Origin: Patescibacteria group bacterium
GTDB taxonomy: Bacteria; Patescibacteria; Dojkabacteria; J137
Assembly: GCA_963169855.1 (NCBI GenBank)
Contig: CAUJCN010000001.1
Span: 1 to 64,000, forward strand
Direction: 5' to 3'
DNA length: 64,000 nucleotides
Below, in pieces: positions 26,120 to 35,470 of this stretch. The translations under genes were made by a program, and so were the position numbers. The first letter of the stretch is position 1; each line of letters starts with the position of its first letter. Below the pieces are notes generated by a model. It had not been told where the DNA came from, did no database searches, and saw nothing but the letters and a program-made list of their open reading frames with translations.

Positions 26120-26170
26120 TCAAGTATTTGTTCAAAGAATGCTAAAATTAAGTGGATTATTAAACCTACT

Positions 26171-26959
26171 ATGGAAACACTAAAAATCATTTCTTGGAAC
26201 GTGAACGGAATTAGAGCTGTATTAAACAAAGGTTTTATTGACTTTGTTAAGAGAGAAAATCCAGATATAATTTGCTTACAAGAAACTAAAGCACAGCAAG
26301 GACAAGCCGAAATCGATTTGCCAGATTATACTGAATACTGGAACTCAGCAGAAAGAAAAGGTTACTCGGGAACAGCAATTTTCACAAAAAAACCTGCTTT
26401 GTCTATTATTAACAACTTGGACATTAAATTGGATTTAGCTGACACCTACGGAAATGCAAATGCAGAAGGAAGAGTTATTGCTGCTGAATTTGAAAAGTTC
26501 TATATAGTAACGGTTTACACGCCCAATTCAAAAGGTGACCTTACAAGATTAGGCTTTAGAGATAAGCAATGGGATCCAGCATTTTTAAACCATGTTAAGG
26601 AACTTGAGAAGAAGAAACCAGTAATTTTCTGCGGCGATTTAAATGTTGCTCACGAGGCAATCGATTTAGCAAGACCTGAAGAAAACGAAGGCGAACATGG
26701 TTTTACCAAAGAAGAAAGAGAAGGTTTTAGCAAAATGCTGCAAAGCGGATTTGTTGATACTTTCAGAATGTTTAACAAAGAAGGTGGAAACTATTCGTGG
26801 TGGACAGCATGGGGAGGAGCTAGACAACGAAACGTTGGATGGAGAATTGATTACTTCCTAGTGTCAGAATCTTTAAAAGATAATGTTAAATCGGCATCAA
26901 TAATGCCAGAAGTTATGGGCTCTGATCATTGCCCAGTTAGTATTACTATCGAAATATAA
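26171..26959 (+). CDS. xthA: Exodeoxyribonuclease III (AP endonuclease)
   Basis: A 262-aa EEP-superfamily nuclease for base-excision repair of abasic sites. Motifs in order: IISWNVNGIRA, IICLQETKAQ (catalytic Glu), RVIAAEFEKFYIVTVYTPNS, VIFCGDLNVAHEAIDL (Asp and Asn), WRIDYFLVSESL and GSDHCPV (catalytic Asp-His). Length and all catalytic residues are normal. Its TAA overlaps the next ATG (TAATG), so the CvfB-like gene is co-translated. Confidence 0.96.
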   Translation: METLKIISWNVNGIRAVLNKGFIDFVKRENPDIICLQETKAQQGQAEIDLPDYTEYWNSAERKGYSGTAIFTKKPALSIINNLDIKLDLADTYGNANAEGRVIAAEFEKFYIVTVYTPNSKGDLTRLGFRDKQWDPAFLNHVKELEKKKPVIFCGDLNVAHEAIDLARPEENEGEHGFTKEEREGFSKMLQSGFVDTFRMFNKEGGNYSWWTAWGGARQRNVGWRIDYFLVSESLKDNVKSASIMPEVMGSDHCPVSITIEI

Positions 26960-27597
26960 TGGAAATTGGTGAAATTGATTTTCTAAAAGTTACAGCATTT
27001 TCTGCAGCGGGTGGATTTTTACAGCTACCTCAAGGTGAAACGGTTACTTTGCCTAAATTTGAGCAACTTGGTCCATTAGATATTGGAAAAGAATACTTAG
27101 TGATTCTTTATCAGGACAAGAGAACTTATACAATCTACGCTTCCGAAAGAATTGACGATCATTTGATTGAATATGCAGATGATAGAGATTTTCATATTGA
27201 ACAAGAAGTCGATGGTGTGGTTTACGAATTCACAAAACTTGGGGCAAAGATTGCAATAAACAGAACTCATCGTGGATTTATTTTTGGAGAAGATATTCAT
27301 CAAGAACTAGAACTCGGAGAGAAACTAAAGTTTTATATAAAAGAACTGCGAGAAGACGGACGCATTGGTTTAAAACTTCAACGCTCTGGGTACAAAGGGT
27401 TTATCGGAAATTCAACAGAACAAATTATGAATGCATTAAGGGAAGCTAATGGTGAACTACCATTCAACGACAAAAGTTCTCCAGAATCAATTAATCAGAA
27501 ATTTAAAATGAGCAAAAAGGTTTTCAAAGAATCTATTGGAAAACTTTATAAAGAAAGAAAACTTATTATTACAGATTCAGGAATTAAGCTTACTTAA
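26959..27597 (+). CDS. CvfB-like S1 RNA-binding protein
   Basis: A 212-aa protein. Tandem S1-like OB folds (about 1-145; DFLKVTAFSAAGGFLQLPQG, then FTKLGAKIAINRTHRGFIFG) are followed by a winged helix (NQKFKMSKKVFKESIGKLYK), the CvfB layout with one S1 repeat fewer than full-length forms (about 280 aa). It probably binds RNA and influences translation or decay. It is coupled to xthA through a TAATG overlap and overlaps the convergent gene by 4 bp. Confidence 0.8.
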   Translation: MEIGEIDFLKVTAFSAAGGFLQLPQGETVTLPKFEQLGPLDIGKEYLVILYQDKRTYTIYASERIDDHLIEYADDRDFHIEQEVDGVVYEFTKLGAKIAINRTHRGFIFGEDIHQELELGEKLKFYIKELREDGRIGLKLQRSGYKGFIGNSTEQIMNALREANGELPFNDKSSPESINQKFKMSKKVFKESIGKLYKERKLIITDSGIKLT

Positions 27598-28178
27598 GCT
27601 TCTACTCCCAATCCAAAAACACTTTGAAGTGTAAATCGAACTGCTTCCTCAACCTCTTTTGCTATCAACAGCAATTCGATATCTGCGTAAATAGCATTTA
27701 GGTATTCCAAAGGAACATCTACATATTCTGCGTTGGATACACTCTCGAAAACTTCTAAATCATTATTGTCTCCGTTCCATTCTATTCTAGAAAGGAAAAT
27801 CTTAAATTCCCTAGCAAATCTCTCTTCAGAATCAATTAACTCACCAACTTGGGTTTCTTGGGAATCCATTGCAAGTAGTTCGCTGAGTGGCATTTCATCT
27901 TTTACAGAACACATTTCAGTATAGTATTTTGTTGTTCTTGACTGAATAGCCAAAGCTCTAGCAATTTGTAACACGTATTCACTCCAGATTTCTCCAGTAA
28001 CATCGTTAGTCTTTCTGTTATGGAATAAATCACAGATATGTAGCCATTTTGTTAGGAATACTCCACTACACTCAGGAGAGGAAAGAAGTTCTGAAAGACA
28101 CTTAGAAACAAAAAGTGTCGGAAGTTCAAAAGAAATTTCTATCTCTGATTTCAAACCTTTTTGAAAATCTTCTAACAT
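27594..28178 (-). CDS. Hypothetical helical protein, 194 aa
   Basis: No family recognised. The sequence is acidic and helical, with a conserved-looking Cys-rich first third (LFVSKCLSELLSSPECSGVF) and a Leu/Ile-rich C-terminus. There is no signal peptide or membrane segment. It is convergent with the CvfB-like gene (4-bp overlap). A short gap to 28285 holds divergent promoters. Confidence 0.6.
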   Translation of the reverse strand: MLEDFQKGLKSEIEISFELPTLFVSKCLSELLSSPECSGVFLTKWLHICDLFHNRKTNDVTGEIWSEYVLQIARALAIQSRTTKYYTEMCSVKDEMPLSELLAMDSQETQVGELIDSEERFAREFKIFLSRIEWNGDNNDLEVFESVSNAEYVDVPLEYLNAIYADIELLLIAKEVEEAVRFTLQSVFGLGVEA

Positions 28179-28284
28179 ATTGTTTATTAATTACGGTGAT
28201 TTTATCTTTTGGTAACAAAATTGTAAATACAACTTGATAATACTTTTTTAATTTGTAATAATCCGAGAATTTAGAACAAATAAT

Positions 28285-29121
28285 ATGATGGCATTAAAAA
28301 ATTTAGCTTCAAAGGTTGTAAATGGATTAGCTTTAAACTACGCGTTGGCAAATCCCTTCTTCACGGAAACAGAACAACATTTCCATTTAAGACAAGATGA
28401 ATTTGGTCGATTGAATTTAAATAACGAGGCAGTAACCATTGTTAAGGAAATTGCTGAATCTACCAATTTAAATAAGCTAAAGAGAAGACTTAGGACATTT
28501 TTAGGAGCTTTGAGTGATTCTTACATAAAGAACTACATCAAAGAAAGACATGCAAAAACTCCATTTTCTAGCACAATAGAAGAAGATGGAAACCCTGAAG
28601 GACTAACTCAAAAAGAGATGCAAAACCGAAGAGTAGACTGTAGAGAACTTGTAGAACTTGCAGTTCAATTTAGAATCATCGATAGCGAAATTGCAACTAT
28701 AATCATTGAGTCTGGAATTCATTTAAGCACTTGCTTATTCGGAGATCACCTGACTTATGAATTTGCAGACTATCTACATTCTAAGAGTGCTAATATTTCC
28801 GATGAAGCATTGGCAAAATTTGTTTCTGAGTATATAACTGGAATGGGTAGTACTGAAATTCTAAAAGAGCAATACGCGTTTAGAGGTTTAAACAGATTTG
28901 TGGATTACATGTTAGAAAGAAAACCTGATTTGTTAATGGATTTCGTCGGGCAATTAGAAGGAATTATCGAGAATCCTTTGGATACAACTTCGACACAGCA
29001 ATGGAATGCAACACTAATTCTTTCTGGAATATTAGACAGATTAGAAAAGGATGCTCATCCAGAGTTAGCTGCCTATGTTAGAGCAGTTCTAGCAAAAGCT
29101 CCATCGATTTCGGAATTGTAA
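28285..29121 (+). CDS. Hypothetical protein, 278 aa
   Basis: No family recognised. It is helical throughout with no signal peptide. A hydrophilic segment TPFSSTIEEDGNPEGLTQKE near residue 95 looks like a loop. Two ATG codons are adjacent at the start; either could be used, as there is no Shine-Dalgarno sequence. It lies 50 bp upstream of the ABC-F gene but is separated from it by that gene's own promoter. Confidence 0.6.
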   Translation: MMALKNLASKVVNGLALNYALANPFFTETEQHFHLRQDEFGRLNLNNEAVTIVKEIAESTNLNKLKRRLRTFLGALSDSYIKNYIKERHAKTPFSSTIEEDGNPEGLTQKEMQNRRVDCRELVELAVQFRIIDSEIATIIIESGIHLSTCLFGDHLTYEFADYLHSKSANISDEALAKFVSEYITGMGSTEILKEQYAFRGLNRFVDYMLERKPDLLMDFVGQLEGIIENPLDTTSTQQWNATLILSGILDRLEKDAHPELAAYVRAVLAKAPSISEL

Positions 29122-29141
29122 AATACTTCCACCAAGCAGAA

Positions 29142-29171
29142 TAGCCCGATTCTTGTTATAATATCGGGCTA
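29142..29171 (+). promoter_or_regulatory. Operator-like inverted repeat around the ABC-F promoter
   Basis: TAGCCCGAT / ATCGGGCTA is a perfect 9-bp inverted repeat whose 12-bp centre contains TATAAT (29157-29162). Its last base is the A of the ATG. A repressor bound here would block the promoter. In RNA the hairpin would be cut at the start site, so a DNA operator is the better reading. Confidence 0.55.
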
Positions 29172-30616
29172 TGAACACAGAAACTATACTTAGATTCGAC
29201 AATGTAAACTTCGGATATAAAAACAAGCCGATTCTTTCTGATGCCAGTTTCTCAATAAAAAAGAACTCTAAGACGACTATTATTGGTCAAAATGGTGCTG
29301 GCAAAAGTACGATCTTCAAACTAATCACAAAGGTGTTAAAACCTGATTCTGGTAATATTTTCATGGATCAATATGCAACTGTTGGAATAGCTTTACAAAT
29401 GATTCCTCACGAAAAACTCGACTTGAACCTTAAAGAATTCTTTGAAACAGCTTTTGAAGAACCAAATTACGCAATTGATAAAAAAATTGCTCAGGTTATG
29501 GATGTAGTTAATTTAAAACTGGACTTGACAAAGAAAGTTCGAGATCTGTCTGGAGGGCAAAAAGCAAGACTTTTATTGGCATTCGCAATCATCCAAGACC
29601 CGGATATTTTATTACTTGATGAACCTACAAATAATTTAGACAGAGCTGGAATAGAACATCTAACAATGTTCCTTATAAATTATCCAAAAACATGTATTGT
29701 AATTTCCCACGATGCTGATTTCTTAAATTCTTTCACTGACGGGGTTCTGAATTTAGACGTTCATACCAAGAAAGTTGAACAATATGTAGGAAACTACTAC
29801 GACCTTTTAGAAAAAATCGAAGTTCAGTTAGAAAAAGATAGAATGCAGAATGCTCGAATGCAAAAAGCAATTTCCGATAACTACGAAAAAATTAACTTCT
29901 TCAAAAAGAAAAGTGCTCAGATGAATAAGATTGCTAAAAAACTTGAAGTAAAAGTTGAGGAAGCTCAAGACAATATGGTCGAAGCTCGGAAAGATGACAA
30001 GACAATTCCAGCATTTAAAATTGAAGAACAACACGTTCCCAGAATAACTGCAGAACTAACCTCAGTTTCGTTTTTAAAGAATGGAGAACAAGTTTCTAAA
30101 CCTGTTCAAATCAGATTAAGAAAAGGAGATCGACTTTTAATCGCAGGACCAAACGGAATTGGAAAAAGTACACTTTTGAAAGCAATGTTAGAAAGAAAAG
30201 CTGAAGGTACATTTATAGACGACGAAACTAAGATCGGCTACTACAGTCAAGATTTCTCTGAACTGAATTTCGAAGATACCGTTCAAAAAGCATTACTTGA
30301 TGTGATGGAGGATAAGAATATGAAGGATCTTTACGCAACAGCTGCAAGATTCTTAATTACTCCAGACATGATGCAAAATCAAATTGGAACATTATCCGAA
30401 GGGCAGAAAGGTTTACTGTGTTATGCAAGGTTTGTTCTTCAAAAACCTGGAATTTTAATTATGGATGAACCTACAAACCACATCAACTTTAGACACTTGC
30501 CCGTTATCGCTCAAGCACTTGTTGATTACCAAGGAGCAATGATTATAATCTCACACGACGAAGGATTCGTAAGACAACTTGGCATTGAAGAAATTCTAGA
30601 CTTAGGTAGAATGTAA
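29171..30616 (+). CDS. ABC-F family ATPase
   Basis: A 481-aa soluble protein with two ABC cassettes and no membrane domain. Walker A GQNGAGKST (about 38) and GPNGIGKST (about 335), signatures LSGGQKARL and LSEGQKGLL, Walker B ILLLDEPTNN and ILIMDEPTNH. The linker of about 80 residues is charged and helical (residues 210-290). ABC-F proteins act on the ribosome in translation or antibiotic protection. It is shorter than EttA-type members (about 550 aa). A leaderless mRNA is predicted from the -10 spacing. Confidence 0.93.
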   Translation: MNTETILRFDNVNFGYKNKPILSDASFSIKKNSKTTIIGQNGAGKSTIFKLITKVLKPDSGNIFMDQYATVGIALQMIPHEKLDLNLKEFFETAFEEPNYAIDKKIAQVMDVVNLKLDLTKKVRDLSGGQKARLLLAFAIIQDPDILLLDEPTNNLDRAGIEHLTMFLINYPKTCIVISHDADFLNSFTDGVLNLDVHTKKVEQYVGNYYDLLEKIEVQLEKDRMQNARMQKAISDNYEKINFFKKKSAQMNKIAKKLEVKVEEAQDNMVEARKDDKTIPAFKIEEQHVPRITAELTSVSFLKNGEQVSKPVQIRLRKGDRLLIAGPNGIGKSTLLKAMLERKAEGTFIDDETKIGYYSQDFSELNFEDTVQKALLDVMEDKNMKDLYATAARFLITPDMMQNQIGTLSEGQKGLLCYARFVLQKPGILIMDEPTNHINFRHLPVIAQALVDYQGAMIIISHDEGFVRQLGIEEILDLGRM

Positions 30617-30632
30617 TTGTTAACTCAGTTAC

Positions 30633-31247
30633 ATGCCAAAAATAGACTTTAAGAAAACACTTCCATCTTACAAAGCTAAGAAAGGTAAATTCGAAATTAT
30701 CGTAATTCCTAAACTTCAATATTTAATGATAGATGGTACAGGCGATCCGAATACTTCAACAGAATTTAAGGATGCGATTGAAACTCTTTTTCCCGTTGCT
30801 TACAAACTAAAATTCTTCAGTAAAATTGAACTAAATAGAGACTACACTGTTGGACCATTAGAAGGACTTTGGTGGGCAGACGACATGAGTAAATTTACTT
30901 CGGACAGAGATAAATCAAAATGGAACTGGACAGCCATGATAATTACTCCAGATTGGATTACTAAAAAGATGTTTGTAGACGTTTTAGAAAAACTTAAAGA
31001 AAAGCATTTGAAATCAGTTTCCAAAATTAGGCTCGAAACCTTAGATGAAAGGCTTGCAGTGCAGACATTACACATAGGGTCATTCGATAATGAAGGAGAA
31101 ATTTTAGAAGAAATGCATAGTAAATTCATTCCGGCAAATAATCTTAAAATGACAGGAAAACACCACGAAATCTATTTGAGTGATTTTAGAAAGGTTAGAG
31201 CTGACAAACTCCGCACAATTCTTAGACAGCCTGTTGCCAAAATATAG
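30633..31247 (+). CDS. GyrI-like domain protein
   Basis: A 204-aa protein beginning MPKIDFKKTLPSYKAKKGK and IPKLQYLMIDGTGDPNTS, the characteristic start of GyrI-like small-molecule-binding proteins. TVGPLEGLWWAD and LRTILRQPV complete the domain. These bind drugs or inhibit gyrase in some bacteria. It follows ABC-F by 16 nt, so both may belong to a drug-response operon; that role is inferred. Confidence 0.85.
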   Translation: MPKIDFKKTLPSYKAKKGKFEIIVIPKLQYLMIDGTGDPNTSTEFKDAIETLFPVAYKLKFFSKIELNRDYTVGPLEGLWWADDMSKFTSDRDKSKWNWTAMIITPDWITKKMFVDVLEKLKEKHLKSVSKIRLETLDERLAVQTLHIGSFDNEGEILEEMHSKFIPANNLKMTGKHHEIYLSDFRKVRADKLRTILRQPVAKI

Positions 31248-31281
31248 AGACTTCCCCTTCCATTTTCGTATATAAATAAGA

Positions 31282-31293
31282 TATAATCCCGTA
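31282..31293 (+). promoter_or_regulatory. TATAATCCCGTA promoter element (copy 1)
   Basis: The 12-mer TATAATCCCGTA occurs here, 14 bp before the ATG at 31302, and again at 37989-38000 before the related cluster at 38016. The -10 box plus an identical CCCGTA extension suggests shared start-site control of two paralogous clusters. Confidence 0.5.
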
Positions 31294-31301
31294 GCTTTTT
31301 T

Positions 31302-31907
31302 ATGAATATGGACCAACCAATTAGAGGACAAGATGCAAATTTAGATGAAAGAATTAAAGGGATATTTGGTGAGTTCGCTATTTTTCAGCAAGATTTGCCA
31401 TTTCATGCAGAAGCTCTAGCTCAAGTTACGGTAATTGCATTCAATAATTGTGTTCACTGGCTTAGAACTCCAGAGAATATTACTAACCAAGAAGTCAATG
31501 CCTTAGCTGGTATGATGTGGACTCTTATAGAGAAGAAGATCGTAGCTACAGCCATGCACAATGGAGTCCCTCACTTAACTTTTGCAGTTATTGAGAACAG
31601 AACTAATGGAGTACAAACTCCAGTACTTCTAATTCCACCTAATTTTGTAAAGCAAGTACAAACAAATCCGCTAAAGGAACTTGGATCTTTTGTATTCTAC
31701 TCACGTCAAATTGCAGGATTTATTAGAGATGAAATAGATGGGTCTGAGGAAAAAAGAAAAGAGTTGGAGATTGAGAGCTACAAGCTTGAAGCTTCGTTTT
31801 TAGAAAGTGTTTTTCAACAGTATCCAGCAGTTGAGCCGAGTGAATACCACCAAAAAGTGATGGCTTTTGGACGAGGTGAGATTACTTATGATGAATTTCG
31901 ATCATGA
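31302..31907 (+). CDS. Hypothetical protein, 201 aa
   Basis: No family recognised. It is soluble, with the segment HLTFAVIENRTNGVQTPVLL in the middle and a Glu/Lys-rich helix near the C-terminus. The ATG is 14 bp after a TATAATCCCGTA element. It overlaps the next gene by 4 bp (ATGA), so the two are co-translated. That second gene belongs to a three-member local family. Confidence 0.6.
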   Translation: MNMDQPIRGQDANLDERIKGIFGEFAIFQQDLPFHAEALAQVTVIAFNNCVHWLRTPENITNQEVNALAGMMWTLIEKKIVATAMHNGVPHLTFAVIENRTNGVQTPVLLIPPNFVKQVQTNPLKELGSFVFYSRQIAGFIRDEIDGSEEKRKELEIESYKLEASFLESVFQQYPAVEPSEYHQKVMAFGRGEITYDEFRS

Positions 31908-32359
31908 GTTTTGCAACCGGACACGACGAAACAGATTTTGTTGGAGATAACAAAAAAATTAACTCCATGCTAAAACAGTGTGTGGGCGAAATTGCTATCC
32001 AAACAGGAATAGTTATTCCACTTAGTAAATTCAAAGGATTTTTAGATACAAAAAGTACAGAACTTGCAAATTTCCATTGTGATCTTTTAGATTACCCATT
32101 GCGTGAGTTAAAGGAAACTTATTACATCACTAAAGTCAGCGGTTCTGAGAACGCTTTCAGTATGATCTTAATCGACACAGACGACCAAACTTATCAATGC
32201 GAATTTACTTTTAAAAGAGTAAAAGGTGAAGCTATAGTAGATGTTTATAAAAGCGAAGAAATCACAAGATACGAAACTGCAGATGGAGAGATTCTTTTGC
32301 GTGAATATTATTGCGATGGGAAATCAGAGTTCTCTATCATAGAAGCCAGAGAATTATAG
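31904..32359 (+). CDS. Member 1 of a lineage-specific paralogous family, 151 aa
   Basis: Unknown function. It shares a pattern with the proteins at 38016 and 38874: an I-x-x-Q-T-G/R stretch with DL or PL after it, a central beta-rich part, then EEITRYETADGEILLREY near the C-terminus. No signal peptide. It is translated by ATGA overlap after the 201-aa protein and overlaps the convergent acyl-CoA synthetase gene by 6 bp. Confidence 0.6.
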   Translation: MSFATGHDETDFVGDNKKINSMLKQCVGEIAIQTGIVIPLSKFKGFLDTKSTELANFHCDLLDYPLRELKETYYITKVSGSENAFSMILIDTDDQTYQCEFTFKRVKGEAIVDVYKSEEITRYETADGEILLREYYCDGKSEFSIIEAREL

Positions 32360-34474
32360 CTTTATAAAAATCTTTATATCTACTGAAACTGCTTTGTCTT
32401 TAGTTAACATTAAAGGATTAATGTCCATTGAAGAAATTTCTGGGTAAAGTAAAACTAGTTTCTGTACAGATTCAATCGTGTCTAACAGTTTATCTTCAGC
32501 AAGTTTGTCTTTTCCTCTAGCACCTTCAATAATTTTATAAACTTTTGTGGATTTTAATTTTTTGAAAATTTCATCAATTGAGGCTGGAACCAAACTGTAA
32601 ACGATGTCTTTATAAACTTCTGTATAAATACCTCCTTTTCCAAAAGCTATCAAATGACCAAAACCTCCTTCAGAGGAATCGTAAACTTTGCTACTACCAT
32701 CTCTTTTTACACCAACGAAGATTTCTTCATCAGCTTTTAGTTGTTCTTGAACCAAAATTTTTGGATGTTTCGATTGTAAAGAAACAAGTGAATACAATTT
32801 GATGTAAGATTCAACTAAATCATAGTTACTATTTATATTCAGGTAAAGTGCTTTTTGATCTGTCTTATGAACAATGGCACCTGTAGGAGCTTTGATTACC
32901 ACTGGATATAAATCTTGAGCAAATGCTACTGCCTCTTCACTATGTTCGGTAAGTTTTTGTTTTGGAATAACAATTCCAACTTCCTCCGCAAGCTTCGCTA
33001 CTAAATTTTCATCGAGTGCTTTATCAGAATCTGTAACTAAAGACTGTATTTCACTTCTATATTTCCCTTTGCCTAGTAAATTTGAAATTTTTACGGAACG
33101 TCTAGATTCTTCATTATTTTTCAGGTGAGCAGAGTAGTTGTACAAAGCAGCTAACGTTTCTATTGCGCTACTGATATCTTTGTAAGCTGGAACTTTATTA
33201 TCGTAGAATCTTTTTAGTGCATAAGAAACATATCTTCCTCCGAGAAAAACTGGAATAATTGGTTTATCTGAAACTTTAAAGTTATTGATAACAATCTTTG
33301 CCGTTTCTTCAACTTCAGTGACCAACTGTGGAGTAAGAATCACGATTATTGCATCTAAATTTTCATCTTGAACCATTATTTCCAATGCAGATTTATATCT
33401 TTCTGAATCAGCATCTCCAATCACATCAACAGGATTATGTATATTTGAATTCTCTGGAAGATTCTCTTTCAATTGTTTTTGAATATCATCAGATAAGACA
33501 TTCAACTCAAAATTATTTTTTATTATAAAATCAGTTGCAATTATTCCTGGCCCACCAGCGTTTGTTAGTAGTCCAACTCTTTTTCCTTTTGGAAGTTTTG
33601 ACCAGGCAAACCCTTGCAGATAATTAAACATTGAGTCGATATCTTTTGCTACAGTAATTCCTGATTGCTGCATTGCAGTTTCAAAAACCTCAATCGATCC
33701 AGCTAATGACCCTGTGTGAGAAGCTATTGCCAACTGACTTTCTTCGGATTCACCAGGTTTAAAAATAACTAAAGGTTTTTTAGTTTTCGATTCATTGTAA
33801 ATTTTTGCGAGATCATGACCCGAATGTACATCTTCTAAATAAGCTCCTATAACTGAAACATTATCATCTGCCAACCACTCTGTAACGAAATCGTTTTCAT
33901 TTAAATCAGATTTGTTTCCAATCGAAACCAAATGAGAAAAGCCTAAATTACTATCTAGAGACATATCCAACATAGCTGTGCAGAAAGCACCTGATTGCGA
34001 TAAAAAAGCAATATTACCTTCGATTGCATTAGTTGCTGCAAAAGAGAGGTTCACTTTGTTTTTTGTATCCATCGAGCCTAAACAGTTTGGACCTAGAATT
34101 CTAATATTGTATTTTGCTGCTGTATCTAGAATCTGTTCCTCAAGTTTTTTACCTTCTTCACCAGTTTCGCCAAACCCAGCTGTAATAATTACTGCTCCTT
34201 GTACTTTCTTCTTTCCTGCATCTTCAAGAACATCATTAACAAATTTTGGAGGGACAACTATGCAAACAACATCAACATCTTCTGGAATGTCGCTAACCTT
34301 GGCATAACATTTATGTTTGAAAATATCTGTGTACTTTGGGTTTACAGGAAAAAGTTTACCTGAGTAACCTGCACTTATCATATTTGTAAAAACAACAGAA
34401 CCAAGTTTAGTCGGATCGGAAGAAACTCCTACAACAGCTACAGATTTTGGATTAAACAAAAAGTCGAAATTCAT
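32354..34474 (-). CDS. NDP-forming acyl-CoA synthetase, fused alpha-beta
   Basis: A 706-aa protein. Residues 1-450 form the CoA-binding and ligase domains (FNPKSVAVVGVSSDPTKLGS; the active-site His region IASHTGSLAGS). Residues 480-706 form the ATP-grasp domain (YPVVIKAPTGAIVHKTDQKA). It matches acetate-CoA ligase (ADP-forming): acetyl-CoA + ADP + Pi gives acetate + ATP + CoA, a substrate-level ATP source in fermenters. The acyl specificity is not known. Length is typical of the fused form. Confidence 0.9.
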   Translation of the reverse strand: MNFDFLFNPKSVAVVGVSSDPTKLGSVVFTNMISAGYSGKLFPVNPKYTDIFKHKCYAKVSDIPEDVDVVCIVVPPKFVNDVLEDAGKKKVQGAVIITAGFGETGEEGKKLEEQILDTAAKYNIRILGPNCLGSMDTKNKVNLSFAATNAIEGNIAFLSQSGAFCTAMLDMSLDSNLGFSHLVSIGNKSDLNENDFVTEWLADDNVSVIGAYLEDVHSGHDLAKIYNESKTKKPLVIFKPGESEESQLAIASHTGSLAGSIEVFETAMQQSGITVAKDIDSMFNYLQGFAWSKLPKGKRVGLLTNAGGPGIIATDFIIKNNFELNVLSDDIQKQLKENLPENSNIHNPVDVIGDADSERYKSALEIMVQDENLDAIIVILTPQLVTEVEETAKIVINNFKVSDKPIIPVFLGGRYVSYALKRFYDNKVPAYKDISSAIETLAALYNYSAHLKNNEESRRSVKISNLLGKGKYRSEIQSLVTDSDKALDENLVAKLAEEVGIVIPKQKLTEHSEEAVAFAQDLYPVVIKAPTGAIVHKTDQKALYLNINSNYDLVESYIKLYSLVSLQSKHPKILVQEQLKADEEIFVGVKRDGSSKVYDSSEGGFGHLIAFGKGGIYTEVYKDIVYSLVPASIDEIFKKLKSTKVYKIIEGARGKDKLAEDKLLDTIESVQKLVLLYPEISSMDINPLMLTKDKAVSVDIKIFIKL

Positions 34475-34721
34475 ACTAATATTGTACAGTAGTTAAAGAT
34501 TGATAGAAAGCCAGGAGATCTAGGTTTGGATGCTAAGTAGTAGGTTTAAGGTTCAGGTACTAGTTTGATGCTCTATATCTTAATCTTATTCCTGCTTAGA
34601 ACCACAAGCCCTAAACCTTTATACCTTTAATCTTTTATCTTTAACGCAGGAAATGGTAAAATAATATAGGGTCCTAATTAATAAGTACTTATTAAAACAT
34701 ATTACTTGTTACTTTCTTCTT
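34475..34721. other. Intergenic region with an 18-bp palindrome
   Basis: About 250 bases between divergent genes. Apart from the perfect palindrome at 34678-34695 and an aataatatagg -10-like string near 34660, I see no gene. Short repeated strings (ttaggt/ccta, tttaatctttt) make it weakly hairpin-forming. Confidence 0.4.
34678..34695. promoter_or_regulatory. 18-bp perfect palindrome upstream of the GlsB-like gene
   Basis: TTAATAAGT|ACTTATTAA is fully symmetric and ends 26 bp before the ATG at 34722. Position and symmetry fit a dimeric regulator's operator. Confidence 0.5.
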
Positions 34722-34967
34722 ATGGGACTAATAGTTTCACTTATTGTAGGTTTAATAGCAGGAGCACTCGCGGGTCAGTTTGTTAAAGGCAGAGGTTTCG
34801 GCTTAGTTGGTGACACCTTAATTGGTTTTGTCGGAGGTTTAGTCGGAGGATTAGTTTTCGGTCTTCTTGGACTTGAATCTAGCGGAGGAATTATTGGTTC
34901 AATTGTAGTTTCATTTGTTGGAGCAGTTATATTCCTTGCAATTACTAAATCGTTTGTCAAAGCTTAA
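34722..34967 (+). CDS. GlsB/YeaQ/YmgE-family stress membrane protein
   Basis: An 81-aa glycine-rich membrane protein with three hydrophobic segments (LIVGLIAGALAGQFVKG, then GFVGGLVGGLVFGLLGL, then SIVVSFVGAVIFLAI). It matches the transglycosylase-associated / GlsB family, linked to envelope stress. It is co-oriented with a YtxH-like gene 20 nt downstream, the usual small stress-protein pair. Confidence 0.9.
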   Translation: MGLIVSLIVGLIAGALAGQFVKGRGFGLVGDTLIGFVGGLVGGLVFGLLGLESSGGIIGSIVVSFVGAVIFLAITKSFVKA

Positions 34968-34987
34968 TATTTTTTAAAACTAAGATT

Positions 34988-35407
34988 ATGGCAAAGAAAC
35001 AACAAAATAATAATATTCTAGGAAAAGTTGCTGCAGGTGCTGCAATTGTTGGCGCTGGAGCGTTGGCAGCAAAAGTTTTATCGGATGAAGATAACAGAAA
35101 GAAAATAGGAAGTGCTTTAAATGATGCTAAAGAGAAAGGACAGGAAATCGTGGAAAACGTAAAAGATCGATTTACAGAATCCATAGAAACACTAAGAGCA
35201 GAATACGATGATCTCGTAGAGAAGATTGAGTCAAAGGTTGAAGATGCGAAGAATAGCAAACATTATAAAGATCTCCAGGCAAATGCTAAAAAGTTAGGAA
35301 AGAACTTTGATGACTTTAAAGACGGTGCCGAAGATAAAGGAAAAGAAGCTTTCGAGGAATTAAAAACAAAGATCTTAGAGTTAAGAGAAAGTCTTGAAGC
35401 AGCCTAA
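34988..35407 (+). CDS. YtxH-like coiled-coil protein
   Basis: A 139-aa protein. A short glycine/alanine-rich hydrophobic N-terminus (AAGAAIVGAGALAAKVL, about 14-30) is followed by a long charged coiled coil with 11-residue amphipathic repeats, similar to YtxH and apolipophorin-like stress proteins. Probably membrane-tethered by the N-terminus. It forms an operon with the GlsB-like gene and ends at a terminator. Confidence 0.75.
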   Translation: MAKKQQNNNILGKVAAGAAIVGAGALAAKVLSDEDNRKKIGSALNDAKEKGQEIVENVKDRFTESIETLRAEYDDLVEKIESKVEDAKNSKHYKDLQANAKKLGKNFDDFKDGAEDKGKEAFEELKTKILELRESLEAA

Positions 35408-35420
35408 ATTCGAATTCTGT

Positions 35421-35444
35421 GAATACCACCTTCGAGTGGTATTC
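35421..35444 (+). terminator. Rho-independent terminator
   Basis: GAATACCAC / GTGGTATTC is a perfect 9-bp stem with a CTTCGA loop, 14 bases after the YtxH-like stop. The following T-run is weak (TTATGG). Confidence 0.65.
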
Positions 35445-35470
35445 TTATGGAATTATAGTAAAATCACTAC

